DNA from: Nocardia exalbida NBRC 100660
GTDB taxonomy: Bacteria; Actinomycetota; Actinomycetes; Mycobacteriales; Mycobacteriaceae
DNA length: 64,000 nt
Assembly: GCF_000308575.1 (NCBI RefSeq)
Contig: NZ_BAFZ01000041.1
Span: 166,126-230,125 of the forward strand
Direction of reading: 5' to 3'
Below are positions 8,858 through 18,029 of the stretch, piece after piece. Below the pieces are notes generated by a model, which was not told the DNA's origin, did no database searches, and saw nothing but the letters and a program-made list of their open reading frames with translations. Within the stretch, counting starts at the first letter, position 1. Every line of letters starts with the position of its first letter. The translations under genes were made by a program, and so were the position numbers.

Positions 8858-9718
8858 TCAGAAGCTGTGTTCCGGCCCGGGGAAGCTGCCCCGGCGCACT
8901 TCGTCGGCGTAGGCCGCGGCGGCGGCGCGCAATTCGTCACCCACGTTGCCGAAGCGCTTGACGAATTTCGCGGTCTTGCCGCTGGTGTAGCCGGCCATGT
9001 CCTGCCAGACCAGCACCTGCGCGTCGGTGTCCGCGCCCGCGCCGATGCCGACGGTGGGAATGGTCAGTTTGCGGGTGACCTGTCCCGCCAGCTCGGCCGG
9101 GACCATCTCCATGACCACGGAGAACGCGCCGGCCTCCTGGACCGCGATGGCGTCGGCGATCAGTTGCTCGGCGCCGTCGCCGCGGCCCTGCACCCGGAAT
9201 CCACCCAGCGTGTTCACGCTCTGCGGGGTGAAGCCGATGTGCGCCATGACCGGGATGCCCGCCGCGGTGATGAGCGCGATCTGCTCGGCGACGCGCTCGC
9301 CGCCTTCCAGCTTCACCGCGTGCGCCCCGCCCTCCTTCATGAACCGGGTCGCGGTGGCCAGCGCCTGCTGCGGGGAGGACTCGTAGGTGCCGAACGGCAG
9401 GTCGGCCACCACCAGGGCGTGCGGCGCGCCGCGCACCACGCCGCGCACCAGCGGGATGAGTTCGTCCACGGTGATCGGCACGGTGGTGTCGTAGCCGTAC
9501 ACGACGTTGGCCGCGGAGTCGCCCACCAGCAGCACGGGAATGCCTGCTTCTTCGAACAGCCGCGCCGAGGAATAGTCGTAGGCGGTCAGCATCGCCCAGC
9601 GTTCGCCGTCGGCTTTCATCTGCTGCAAGTGGTGCACCCGGGTCTTGCGCACGACCTTCTCGGTCTTGCCGGGCACCGCACCGTAGGCAGGGGTTTCCGA
9701 ATCGGATCCGGACATCAT
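8858..9718 (-). CDS. panB: 3-methyl-2-oxobutanoate hydroxymethyltransferase
   Basis: A 286-residue ketopantoate hydroxymethyltransferase, the first committed step of pantothenate (and so CoA) synthesis: alpha-ketoisovalerate plus 5,10-methylene-tetrahydrofolate. Family motifs are strong: [35 protein letters not shown] (metal-binding Asp), [17 protein letters not shown] and the catalytic Glu region VVMEMVP. Length is typical. It diverges from the CaeA-like hydrolase gene at 9897. In M. tuberculosis panB is also next to the caeA/glnA2/glnE cluster, which supports the call. Confidence 0.97.
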   Translation of the reverse strand: MMSGSDSETPAYGAVPGKTEKVVRKTRVHHLQQMKADGERWAMLTAYDYSSARLFEEAGIPVLLVGDSAANVVYGYDTTVPITVDELIPLVRGVVRGAPHALVVADLPFGTYESSPQQALATATRFMKEGGAHAVKLEGGERVAEQIALITAAGIPVMAHIGFTPQSVNTLGGFRVQGRGDGAEQLIADAIAVQEAGAFSVVMEMVPAELAGQVTRKLTIPTVGIGAGADTDAQVLVWQDMAGYTSGKTAKFVKRFGNVGDELRAAAAAYADEVRRGSFPGPEHSF

Positions 9719-9896
9719 CGTCCCTTTCGTCTGTGTCGCCTCGGGGCCCGTCCGGGTCCCCGGGATTGTCTGACGAGAATCAGTGTGCCACTCGCCACCG
9801 AGGCGGATTAAGGCGATGACCGGTGCAATTGGTCACAGCACGGGTCGGGTTCGCCCGGGGCGGTGCCCGCGGTGGCGCGATGGCAATATCGAGGGC

Positions 9897-11441
9897 ATGT
9901 CGACGGTGCGAAGTGGGCGCGGAGCGTTCCCGGTGGCGGTGCTGGCCTCGGTCGCTGTCCTGATGTCGGGGTGCGCCGTCACCCGCACCGAATCGGGGCA
10001 GCCGACGACGGCGCCGCCCACCGGCCTGGAGAAGTTCTACGGACAGACGGTGCAGTGGGGCGACTGCACCGGATTCGGCGGACCCGACGACCGGCTCCCG
10101 CCGAGCACCGAGTGCGCGCGGGTCACCGTGCCGGTGGACTACGCGGCGCCCGATGGGCCGACCGCGCAGATCGCGGTCTCCCGGATCCGGGCGACCGGGC
10201 GGCGGGTCGGTTCGCTGGTGATGAACCCGGGCGGGCCGGGGGAGTCCGGCCTCGGCCTGTCGTCGCTGGGTAACAAGACGGAGTTGGCCGAGCGCTTCGA
10301 CCGGGTCGGTTTCGACCCGCGCGGTGTCGGCTCCTCCACACCCGTGATCGTCTGCCAGACGCCGCAGGAGCAGGACGCCGAGCGCGCCGAGCCGGAGGAG
10401 GACTACACCCCGTCCGGTATCGCCGACGCGGAGGCCGACAACCGCCGGTACGCCGACCGTTGCGCCGAACGCACCGGAAAGGACTTCCTCGCCCATGTCG
10501 GCACCCGCGAGGTCGTCCAGGACCTCGACGTCATGCGCGCCGCGCTGGGCGACGCGAAGCTCACCTACGTGGGGTACTCCTACGGCACCAAGATCGGTTC
10601 GGCCTACGCGGAGAAGTTCCCCGACCGGGTGCGCGCGATGGTGCTGGACGGCGCCATCGACTCCTCCCAGGACCCGGTGCAGGAGTCGCTGCGGCAGGCG
10701 GCGGGCTTCCAGAAGGTGTTCGATGCCTACGCCGCGGACTGCGCGCAGCAGCCGGACTGCCCGCTTGGCGCCGATCCGGCGCAGGCGGTGCCGCGGTTCC
10801 GCGCGCTGGTGAATCCGCTGTGGGACAAGCCCGCGCAGACCACCGATCCGCGCGGGCTGACCTACGGCGACGCGCTCACCGGCGTGCGCCAGGCGCTCTA
10901 CACCGACGAGTTGTGGAAGGTGCTCACGCTGGGGCTGTCGGAGTTGCGCGACGGGCGCGGCGATACGTTGCTGGCGCTGGCCGACCTCTACGACGGCCGC
11001 CGCGACGACGGCAGCTACGCCAATACCACCGACGCGTTCAACGCGATTCGCTGCGTGGACGACCCGCGCGTCGCCGATCGCGAGGTGACCGGACGCCAGG
11101 ACGCGCAATACCGCAAAGCGGCCCCGTTCCTGGACGACGGCCACGCCACCGGCGCCGCGCCGCTGGAGTTGTGCACCGCCTGGCCGGTGCCGAACACGAG
11201 TGAACCGCACCGCATCTCCGTACCCGGGCTGCCGAAGACGGTGGTGGTCTCGACGACCGAGGATCCGGCGACGCCGTACCAGGCCGGAGTCGACCTGGCC
11301 GGGCAGCTGGGCGCCGCGCTGATCACCTACCAGGGCAACCGGCACACGGTGGCGCTGGCCGGCGGCGTGCCGTGCGTGGACGACGCGGTCATCGCCTATC
11401 TGGTCGACCTGACCGAACCCGCTCCCGGTCTCACCTGCTGA
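9897..11441 (+). CDS. CaeA/Hip1-type secreted lipoprotein peptidase
   Basis: A 514-residue alpha/beta hydrolase of the tripeptidyl-aminopeptidase-like group. It starts with a lipoprotein signal (lipobox MSGC, Cys26), so it is exported and membrane-anchored. The oxyanion region MNPGGPGESG (109-118), nucleophile elbow GYSYGTK with Ser228, and a C-terminal histidine in the NRHTVAL tract, within the TAP-like C-terminal domain, complete the enzyme. The M. tuberculosis relative CaeA/Hip1 is a cell-envelope serine protease and lies in the same neighbourhood (panB, glnA2). ATG at 9897 is chosen because it starts the signal peptide. M. tuberculosis has two tandem copies; only one is present here. Confidence 0.88.
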   Translation: MSTVRSGRGAFPVAVLASVAVLMSGCAVTRTESGQPTTAPPTGLEKFYGQTVQWGDCTGFGGPDDRLPPSTECARVTVPVDYAAPDGPTAQIAVSRIRATGRRVGSLVMNPGGPGESGLGLSSLGNKTELAERFDRVGFDPRGVGSSTPVIVCQTPQEQDAERAEPEEDYTPSGIADAEADNRRYADRCAERTGKDFLAHVGTREVVQDLDVMRAALGDAKLTYVGYSYGTKIGSAYAEKFPDRVRAMVLDGAIDSSQDPVQESLRQAAGFQKVFDAYAADCAQQPDCPLGADPAQAVPRFRALVNPLWDKPAQTTDPRGLTYGDALTGVRQALYTDELWKVLTLGLSELRDGRGDTLLALADLYDGRRDDGSYANTTDAFNAIRCVDDPRVADREVTGRQDAQYRKAAPFLDDGHATGAAPLELCTAWPVPNTSEPHRISVPGLPKTVVVSTTEDPATPYQAGVDLAGQLGAALITYQGNRHTVALAGGVPCVDDAVIAYLVDLTEPAPGLTC

Positions 11442-11545
11442 ACCGGGCGGGCACGGTTGCTGGTCGGTGACATCGTCCGGCCCGGTCCGGAGAAAACTCA
11501 CAAACGGGACGATCCGGCTGTGCGGAGTCTTCCGAAAACATCCAG

Positions 11546-11583
11546 GTCAGCAATCTTAAGCGTGTATGTAACACAGATTTAAC
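11546..11583 (+). promoter_or_regulatory. possible GlnR box upstream of glnA2
   Basis: Four pentamers with exact 6-base spacing: GTCAG (11546), TAAGC (11557), GTAAC (11568), TTAAC (11579). The actinobacterial GlnR consensus is gTnAC-n6-GaAAC-n6-gTnAC-n6-GaAAC. Both a-sites fit well (4/5 and 5/5) and both b-sites partly (3/5 each). The box ends 23 bases before the glnA2 start, so it may overlap the core promoter. It is weaker than the glnA1 box. Confidence 0.45.
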
Positions 11584-11606
11584 GCCGGATGCTTACGCTC
11601 GCGGGC

Positions 11607-12944
11607 ATGGATCGCCAGAAGGAATTCGTGCTGCGGACGCTCGAAGAGCGGGACATCCGCTTCGTACGTCTCTGGTTCACCGACGTCTTGGGCTACTTGA
11701 AGTCCGTCGCGATCGCGCCCGCCGAACTGGAAGGCGCGTTCGAAGAGGGTATCGGCTTCGACGGCTCGGCCATCGAGGGCTTCGCCCGGGTCTCCGAGGC
11801 CGACATGGTCGCCCGGCCCGATCCGTCGACCTTCCAGGTGCTGCCGTGGGCCACCAGCAAAGGCCACCAGCACTCCGCGCGCATGTTCTGCGACATCACC
11901 ATGCCCGACGGCTCGCCGTCCTGGGCCGACCCGCGCCATGTGCTGCGCCGCCAGCTGAACAAGGCCGGTGACGTCGGCTTCAGCTGCTACGTGCACCCCG
12001 AGATCGAGTTCTTCCTGCTGGAGAACGGTCCGCAGGGCGGCGTTCCGGTGCCCGCCGACAGCGGCGGCTTCTTCGACCAGGCCGTGCACGATTCGGCGCC
12101 GAACTTCCGCCGCCACGCCATCGACGCGCTGGAGTCCATGGGCATCTCCGTGGAGTTCAGCCACCACGAGGGCGCTCCCGGCCAGCAGGAGATCGACCTG
12201 CGCTACGCCGACGCGCTGTCCATGGCCGACAACGTGATGACCTTCCGCTACCTGATCAAGGAAGTGGCCATCGACGAGGGCGTGCGCGCGACCTTCATGC
12301 CCAAGCCGTTCGCCGAATACCCGGGCTCGGCGATGCACACGCACATGAGCCTGTTCGAGGGTGAGACCAACGCCTTCCACGACCCCGACGACCCGCAGAA
12401 CCTGTCGGAGACGGCGCGCGCGTTCATCGCGGGCATTCTCGAGCACGCGCCGGAGATCAGCGCGGTCACCAACCAGTGGGTGAACTCCTACAAGCGCCTC
12501 ATCCACGGCGGTGAGGCCCCCACCGCGGCCTCGTGGGGCCGGTCCAACCGATCGGCCCTGGTGCGCGTGCCGATGTACACGCCGAACAAGTCGTCCTCGC
12601 GGCGCGTCGAGATCCGCAGCCCCGATTCCGCGTGCAACCCCTACCTGACCTTCGCCGTGCTGCTCGCGGCCGGTTTGCGGGGCATCGAGAAGGGCTACAC
12701 GCTGCCGCCGGAGGCGGAGGACGACGTGTTCGCGTTGACCGTCGCGGAGCGGCGCGCGATGGGCTTCCGCGAGCTGCCGGGCACGCTGGACGAGGCGCTG
12801 CAGGCGATGGAGCGCTCCGAGCTGGTCGCCGAGACCCTCGGTGAGCACGTGTTCGACTTCTTCCTGCGCAACAAGCGCCGGGAGTGGGCGGATTACCGCA
12901 GCCAGGTCACGCCGTTCGAGCTCAAGGAATACCTGGGGTTGTGA
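11607..12944 (+). CDS. glnA2: type I glutamine synthetase, GlnA2 form
   Basis: A 445-residue glutamine synthetase (glutamate + ammonia + ATP), nearly collinear with M. tuberculosis GlnA2: the start MDRQKEFVLRTLEERDIRFV, the glutamate/metal site YVHPEIEFFLL, and the ATP/ammonia region NRSALVRVPMYTPNKSSSRR with DSACNPYLTFAVLLAAGL are all present. It is shorter than GlnA1, and the position of the adenylylated tyrosine of GlnA1 carries no comparable NLYxLP sequence (the region reads EDDVFALTVAERRAMG), so GlnE control is unlikely. Start ATG at 11607 is set by homology; a longer frame begins at 11589. glnE follows 57 bases downstream. Confidence 0.95.
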   Translation: MDRQKEFVLRTLEERDIRFVRLWFTDVLGYLKSVAIAPAELEGAFEEGIGFDGSAIEGFARVSEADMVARPDPSTFQVLPWATSKGHQHSARMFCDITMPDGSPSWADPRHVLRRQLNKAGDVGFSCYVHPEIEFFLLENGPQGGVPVPADSGGFFDQAVHDSAPNFRRHAIDALESMGISVEFSHHEGAPGQQEIDLRYADALSMADNVMTFRYLIKEVAIDEGVRATFMPKPFAEYPGSAMHTHMSLFEGETNAFHDPDDPQNLSETARAFIAGILEHAPEISAVTNQWVNSYKRLIHGGEAPTAASWGRSNRSALVRVPMYTPNKSSSRRVEIRSPDSACNPYLTFAVLLAAGLRGIEKGYTLPPEAEDDVFALTVAERRAMGFRELPGTLDEALQAMERSELVAETLGEHVFDFFLRNKRREWADYRSQVTPFELKEYLGL

Positions 12945-13001
12945 TCCGCGCGATGTCCGGGGGCGGCGTGCCCCCGGTCGCGGCCATGTAATTTGAGAAC
13001 C

Positions 13002-16000
13002 ATGGTCCGGCCCCCGTCTGCGCGCTCCGCCGTCCCCGGTGTCGGCCGGCTCGGATTGCTCGAGCCGTCCGCCGCCGCGTCGCTGCGCGAATTGGGCTGG
13101 GACAACGTCGAGAGCATCCCCGTGCTGTGGGCACTGTCCCGCGCGCCGGACGCCGACCTCGCGTTGAGCACGCTGATGCGGTTGCGCGAGAGCATCGCCG
13201 ACGGCTGGGACGCCATCGATTCGGCGATCCGCACCGATAGCTCCCTGCGGGGCAGGCTGTTCGCGCTGCTCGGCTCGTCCAGCGCGCTGGGCGATCATCT
13301 CGTGGCGGCACCGTCGGCGTGGGAGGTCTTGCGCCGCAAGGAGTTACCCGACCGCGACGAGCTGATCGCCGACCTGCTCGAGGTGATCGAGGCCGAGCCC
13401 GCGCAAGGGCCCCGCGCAGCCGAGACAGCGTCGCAGGGCGACTCGATCGGGGGTGGCGGTCGGGAGGCGGGCGAGCTGCTGTTTCGCGCCGGGCTCTCCG
13501 GACCCGACGTGGTGGCGTCGTTGCGCAAGCGGTACCGCGACCAGTTGATGCTGCTGGCCGCGCTGGATCTGGCGGCAACGGTGGAGAACGAGCCCGTGCT
13601 GCCCTACCAGGTGGTCGGCCGTCACCTCACCGACCTGGCCGATGCCGCCCTGACCGCGGCGCTGGCCGTCGCGGTGGCGCGGGTCTGCAAGGACGAGCCG
13701 GTGCCGGTGCGGTTGGGCGTGATCGCGATGGGCAAGTGCGGTGCCCGCGAGCTGAACTATGTCAGCGATGTGGACGTGGTGTTCGTCGCCGAGCCCGCCG
13801 ACGCCACCGCCACGCGCTTGGCCGCGGAGATGATGAGCGTCGCGAGCCAGGCGTTCTTCGAGGTCGACGCGGCGCTGCGGCCGGAGGGCAAAGCCGGCGC
13901 CCTGGTGCGAACGCTGGATTCGCACATCGCCTACTACAAGCGGTGGGCCCGCACCTGGGAGTTCCAGGCGCTGTTGAAGAACCGTCCGGCCACGGGTGAT
14001 CTCGCGCTCGGCGAGCAGTACCGCGCCGCGCTGATGCCGATGGTGTGGTCGGCGTCGGAGCGTCCCGATTTCGTCGCCGATGTCCAGGCGATGCGCCGCC
14101 GCGTGGAAGATCTGGTGCCCGCCGATCTGCGCGAACGCGAACTCAAGCTCGGGCGCGGCAGTCTCCGGGACGTCGAGTTCGCCGTGCAGCTACTGCAATT
14201 GGTGCACGGGCGGGTGGACGAGACACTGCACGTACAGGGCACCGTCGAGGCGCTCGGCGCGCTGGCCGCGGGCGGATACGTCGGCCGCGACGACGCGGCC
14301 AATCTCACCGCGTCCTACGAATTCCTTCGGCTGCTGGAACACCGGCTGCAACTCCAGCGGCTGCGTCGCACCCATACGCTGCCCGCCGCCGACGACGAGG
14401 AGGGCATGCGCTGGCTGGCCCGCGCGGCGCACATCCGCCCCGACGGCAGGCAGGACGCGGTGGGCGTGCTGGACAGCGAGATCCGCCGGAACGCGGTGCG
14501 CGTCCGGCGATTACACGCCAAGCTGTTCTACCGGCCGCTGCTGGAATCGGTGGCGCGCCTGGACTCCGCCGCGCTGCGCCTGAGCCCCGAGGCCGCCATC
14601 CGGCAGCTGGCCGCGCTCGGCTACGCGGCGCCCGAACACGCCCTCGGCCACCTCAAGGCCCTGACCGGCGGCGTGTCCCGTAAAGGCCGCATCCAGGCCC
14701 TGTTGCTGCCGACGCTGCTCGAATGGCTCGGCGACACACCGAATCCCGATGCGGGCCTGCTGGCCTACCGCCGCGTGTCGGAGGGGCTGGCCGATCAGAT
14801 CTGGTTCCTGCGCGAACTACGCGACGAGGGCGCGATCGCGCAGCGGCTCATGATCGTGCTCGGCTCCTCGGAGTATCTGCCCGATCTGCTGATCAACGCG
14901 CCCGACACGATCCGGATGTACGCCGACGGGCCCGGCGGTCCGCTGCTGCTCGGCCCGCAGCCCGAGGAGGTGGCTCGCGGCATCCTCACCGCCGCCGCGC
15001 GCTACGAGGACCCGAAACGCGCGGTAGCCGCGGCGCGTTCGCTGCGCAGGCACGAACTCGCGCGGGTGGCGTCGGCCGATCTGCTCGGCATGCTCGAAGT
15101 GCCGCAGGTGTGCCGGGCGTTGTCGTCGGTGTGGGTCGCGGTGCTCGAGGCGTCGTTGCTCGCGGTGATCCGGGCGAGCGAGGCGGAGCGGGGTGCGCCC
15201 GCGCCCGCCGACATCGCGGTGATCGGCATGGGCAGGCTCGGCGGGATGGAGCTCGGCTACGGCTCGGACGCGGACGTGCTGTTCGTCTGCGATCCGCGGC
15301 CGGGGGAGGACGAGACCAAGGCCGTCAAATGGGCGATCGGGGTGGCCGACCGGGTGCAGCAGCTGCTCGGTGCGCCGAGCACCGACCCGCCGCTGCACGT
15401 GGACGCGGGGTTGCGTCCGGAGGGGCGCAACGGCGCGCTGGTGCGCACGCTGGCCGCCTACGCCGCGTACTACGAGCAGTGGGCGCAGCCCTGGGAGGTG
15501 CAGGCGCTGCTGCGCGCCAACCAGGTGGCCGGTGACGAAGAACTCGGGGTGCGATTCCTGCACGTCATCGACAAGGTGCGGTATCCGGCGGGCGGGGTGT
15601 CGGCCGAGGCGGTGCGCGAGATCCGGCGGATCAAGGCCAGGGTGGACGCCGAGCGGCTGCCCCGCGGCGCCGATCCGGCCACGCACACCAAGCTGGGACG
15701 CGGGGGGCTGGCCGACATCGAGTGGACGGTCCAGCTCGTGCAGCTGCGGCATGCCCACGAGGTGCCAGGTCTGCACAACACCTCCACGCTCGAAGCGCTG
15801 GACGTGATCGAGCAGACCGGCCTGCTGGACGGGCAGGACGTGGCGCTGCTGCGCGACGCGTGGCTGACCGCCACCAACGCCCGCAACGCCTTGGTGCTGG
15901 TACGCGGCAAGCCGACCGATCAGCTTCCGGGGCCCGGCCGCCTTCTATCCGCCGTCGCACGCGTCGCGGGGTGGCCCAACGACGACGGCAGCGAATTCCT

Positions 16001-16064
16001 CGATCACTACATGCGCGTCACCCGGCGCGCCAAAGCCGTCGTCGAACGAGTTTTCGGCGCGTGA
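13002..16064 (+). CDS. glnE: bifunctional glutamine synthetase adenylyltransferase/deadenylase
   Basis: A 1020-residue GlnE with two nucleotidyltransferase halves. The N-terminal half (deadenylase) has [13 protein letters not shown] near residue 255; the C-terminal half (adenylylase) has [18 protein letters not shown] near residue 752, each with the G-S-D-x-D or equivalent metal site. The protein adds and removes AMP on the regulatory tyrosine of GlnA1 according to nitrogen status. The start is ATG at 13002 (a TTG lies 9 bases upstream). It follows glnA2 directly, as in mycobacteria, and lies about 12 kb from its substrate gene glnA1. Confidence 0.96.
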   Translation: MVRPPSARSAVPGVGRLGLLEPSAAASLRELGWDNVESIPVLWALSRAPDADLALSTLMRLRESIADGWDAIDSAIRTDSSLRGRLFALLGSSSALGDHLVAAPSAWEVLRRKELPDRDELIADLLEVIEAEPAQGPRAAETASQGDSIGGGGREAGELLFRAGLSGPDVVASLRKRYRDQLMLLAALDLAATVENEPVLPYQVVGRHLTDLADAALTAALAVAVARVCKDEPVPVRLGVIAMGKCGARELNYVSDVDVVFVAEPADATATRLAAEMMSVASQAFFEVDAALRPEGKAGALVRTLDSHIAYYKRWARTWEFQALLKNRPATGDLALGEQYRAALMPMVWSASERPDFVADVQAMRRRVEDLVPADLRERELKLGRGSLRDVEFAVQLLQLVHGRVDETLHVQGTVEALGALAAGGYVGRDDAANLTASYEFLRLLEHRLQLQRLRRTHTLPAADDEEGMRWLARAAHIRPDGRQDAVGVLDSEIRRNAVRVRRLHAKLFYRPLLESVARLDSAALRLSPEAAIRQLAALGYAAPEHALGHLKALTGGVSRKGRIQALLLPTLLEWLGDTPNPDAGLLAYRRVSEGLADQIWFLRELRDEGAIAQRLMIVLGSSEYLPDLLINAPDTIRMYADGPGGPLLLGPQPEEVARGILTAAARYEDPKRAVAAARSLRRHELARVASADLLGMLEVPQVCRALSSVWVAVLEASLLAVIRASEAERGAPAPADIAVIGMGRLGGMELGYGSDADVLFVCDPRPGEDETKAVKWAIGVADRVQQLLGAPSTDPPLHVDAGLRPEGRNGALVRTLAAYAAYYEQWAQPWEVQALLRANQVAGDEELGVRFLHVIDKVRYPAGGVSAEAVREIRRIKARVDAERLPRGADPATHTKLGRGGLADIEWTVQLVQLRHAHEVPGLHNTSTLEALDVIEQTGLLDGQDVALLRDAWLTATNARNALVLVRGKPTDQLPGPGRLLSAVARVAGWPNDDGSEFLDHYMRVTRRAKAVVERVFGA

Positions 16065-16097
16065 GCGGCTCCCGCGCGGGCTCTCCCTCGGCCGGTG

Positions 16098-16433
16098 TCA
16101 CGAACCGAGGGTGAGGCCGGTGCGGGCCGCGCGTTGTTCGCCCCAGTCGTAGAGCGCGGTGAGGACGGGCACGAGAGTGTGGCCTTCGTCGGTGAGGGTG
16201 TATTCGACCTGCGGCGGCACCGTGTCGAAGACGGTACGCCGGACCAGGCCGTCGGATTCCAGTTCGCGCAATTGCTGGACCAGCATCTTCTCGCTGGTCG
16301 TCGGCATCCGCCTGCGCAGCTCGCCGTAGCGGTGCACGCCCTCCTTCAGGTGGGCGAGGATCACCGGCTTCCACTTGCCGCCGATCAGGTCGACGGTCAC
16401 CTCCACGGCGCAGTGGTAGCGCTTGTCGGGCAC
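16098..16433 (-). CDS. HxlR-family transcriptional regulator
   Basis: A 111-residue winged-helix regulator of the HxlR family. The conserved N-terminal cysteine (Cys8 in KRYHCAVEVTVDLIGGKWKP), the I-G-G-K-W segment and the recognition helix region RMPTTSEKMLVQQLRELESDGLVRR are all present. Such proteins often sense electrophiles or oxidants through this cysteine. The start is GTG at 16433. It diverges from a two-gene unit (16540-17516) with a gap of 106 bases, which is the likely operator region, so it probably controls those genes. Confidence 0.9.
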   Translation of the reverse strand: MPDKRYHCAVEVTVDLIGGKWKPVILAHLKEGVHRYGELRRRMPTTSEKMLVQQLRELESDGLVRRTVFDTVPPQVEYTLTDEGHTLVPVLTALYDWGEQRAARTGLTLGS

Positions 16434-16539
16434 GTGTCCTCCGGGTACTCACTGAAAAGTGCGTTCTTGTAACACTGTAATCATCGCGATTCCATGGATG
16501 CCGTTCAGAGGAACCATCGCGGACATGGAGTGAAATTCT

Positions 16540-16866
16540 ATGAAGGTCATCGTTTTCGACCGATTCAAGCCCGGCGTCACGCTGGAGACGATCAACCCCT
16601 ATCTGCCCGAGGAGGTCGCCAATGTGTGGCGGCTGTGGAAGGCGGGCATCGTCCGGGAGAACTACGCCCGCGCCGACGAGCCCGGCGTGGTCATCGTCTT
16701 CGAGGTCGACAGCGTCGAGGAGGCGCGCAAGTACGTCGCGGACTTCCCGCTGACCAAGGCCGGGTACCTGGAGTGGACCTTTGTGCCGGTGCAGGCGCCG
16801 TTGCCGCTGGAGGCGCTGATGGACCCGGCCGTCGACGTCGCCGAGCCCTACGACCGGACCGCGTGA
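16540..16866 (+). CDS. small dimeric alpha/beta-barrel protein (muconolactone-isomerase-like)
   Basis: A 108-residue protein of the ferredoxin-like, dimeric alpha/beta-barrel type. It starts with a strand MKVIVFDRF, then PYLPEEVANVWRLWKAGIVR, and has a second strand and helix VVIVFEVDSVEEARKYVADF followed by GYLEWTFVPVQAP. This layout matches the muconolactone-isomerase-like superfamily, whose members act on small aromatic-derived metabolites or bind haem; the reaction here is unknown. Its stop overlaps the GTG start of the next gene, so the two are translationally coupled. Both diverge from the HxlR gene. Confidence 0.7.
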   Translation: MKVIVFDRFKPGVTLETINPYLPEEVANVWRLWKAGIVRENYARADEPGVVIVFEVDSVEEARKYVADFPLTKAGYLEWTFVPVQAPLPLEALMDPAVDVAEPYDRTA

Positions 16867-17516
16867 GCATGCGACACGCCTTCGGACTGAGCATCCCGGG
16901 GACCGTACCCGAGGCCTGCGATCCCGCGCGGATGGCGCTGCTCATCTACGACATGCAGGTCGGCATCGTGCGGCAGATCCCGGAGGGCGAGAAGATCGTG
17001 CGCGCCTGCGTGCGACTGCGCGACGCCGCGCGGGCGGGCGGTTTCCGCGTCTTCTACACCAGGCACATGTCGCTGCCGGTCGCGGCCTCGGGCGTCGCCC
17101 AGTTGCGCACCGCCATGTCCTGGCAGCGCGTGGACGACCCCGCCGAGCTGCGCTCCAGCTTCCCGCAGGGCTCCGCGCAGTTCCAGCTGGTACCCGAGCT
17201 GACGCCCGGCCCGGACGAGGTGATGTTCGACAAGATCACCATGTCGGCGTTCGCGGCGACCCCGCTGGATTTCGCGCTGCGCGACTGCGGCATCGACACC
17301 TACGCCGTGGCGGGCATCGCCATGGAGGTCGGCATCGAGCCGACCGTCCGGCACAGCCTCGATCTGGGTTATCTGCCGATCGTCGTCACCGACGCGTGCG
17401 GTGCCGGGCATCCGGAAGCGGCCGAAAGATCTTTTGCCACATTACAATTCGCGGGTGGCTCGCTCACAACGGACACCGCTGTACTCATCGAGTCCATGAG
17501 TCGGCCCTCCCGCTGA
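16863..17516 (+). CDS. isochorismatase-family protein lacking the usual catalytic cysteine
   Basis: A 217-residue protein with the isochorismatase/cysteine-hydrolase fold. The first catalytic Asp is in ALLIYDMQ (Asp30) and the Lys is in MFDKITMSAF. The third position, normally Cys in a G-x-x-T-x-x-C-V motif, reads VAGIAMEVGIEPTVRHSLDLG, with Gly in place of Cys. This matches a known non-cysteine subgroup, so the call is to the fold and not to isochorismate hydrolysis. The start is GTG at 16863, overlapping the previous stop; ATG at 16869 is also possible. It is probably regulated by the divergent HxlR protein. Confidence 0.75.
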   Translation: MSMRHAFGLSIPGTVPEACDPARMALLIYDMQVGIVRQIPEGEKIVRACVRLRDAARAGGFRVFYTRHMSLPVAASGVAQLRTAMSWQRVDDPAELRSSFPQGSAQFQLVPELTPGPDEVMFDKITMSAFAATPLDFALRDCGIDTYAVAGIAMEVGIEPTVRHSLDLGYLPIVVTDACGAGHPEAAERSFATLQFAGGSLTTDTAVLIESMSRPSR

Positions 17517-17592
17517 CGCCGTCGGTCCGCTGCGCGCCGCCCGCCGGGCCGGGGTCGTGGCCGTAAGCTCGCTCGCCCGGTCGCATTCCGGC

Positions 17593-17919
17593 TCATCGAT
17601 GCCCGTGGGCGAGGCCGCCTTGCGGCGGGGTGCTCGCAGCACCGGTCAAGGATTGGAAACGGTCGACGAACTGGCGGATCGCCAACCGGTTCTCGTCACC
17701 GAGCCCGTTCGCGGCCGTGACGATGACCATGGTGCCGGAGTCGATCCGCAGGACGTCCCAGGCCACCGGCAGGACGGGCGCGTGCACACTGCGCCCGTTA
17801 CCGCTGACCGTGATGGACGAACGGCAGACACCCGGAATCCAGGCCAGCTCTTGGGCGATCTCGGCCGTGAGCGGCCCCTGCGCGGGAAATTCCTCGACGT
17901 ACATCCTCGACCTCGTCAC
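17593..17919 (-). CDS. HPr-like fold protein without the phosphorylated histidine
   Basis: A protein of 108 residues (103 if ATG at 17904 is used). The part SSITVSGNGRSVHAPVLPVA followed by WDVLRIDSGTMVIVTAANG and an acidic helix lines up by eye with the middle and end of PTS phosphocarrier HPr (strand, N-G-K-x-V, then L-x-x-G-x-x-V-x-I-x-A-x-G). The place of the HPr motif G-x-H-A-R-P-A reads QGPLTAEIAQE, so the His and Arg are missing. It therefore cannot carry phosphate in the usual way. The start is uncertain (GTG 17919 or ATG 17904). It converges on the isochorismatase-like gene. Confidence 0.5.
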   Translation of the reverse strand: MTRSRMYVEEFPAQGPLTAEIAQELAWIPGVCRSSITVSGNGRSVHAPVLPVAWDVLRIDSGTMVIVTAANGLGDENRLAIRQFVDRFQSLTGAASTPPQGGLAHGHR

Positions 17920-18029
17920 GTCGCCGACGGTGGTGAGTCAGTGTAGCCGGGCAGGAATCCGCTCGGACCACACAGAACGAACACCTGCGCTCCATCGCGT
18001 CTTCGGGGAGCTTGCCTAGGCTCGACCAC

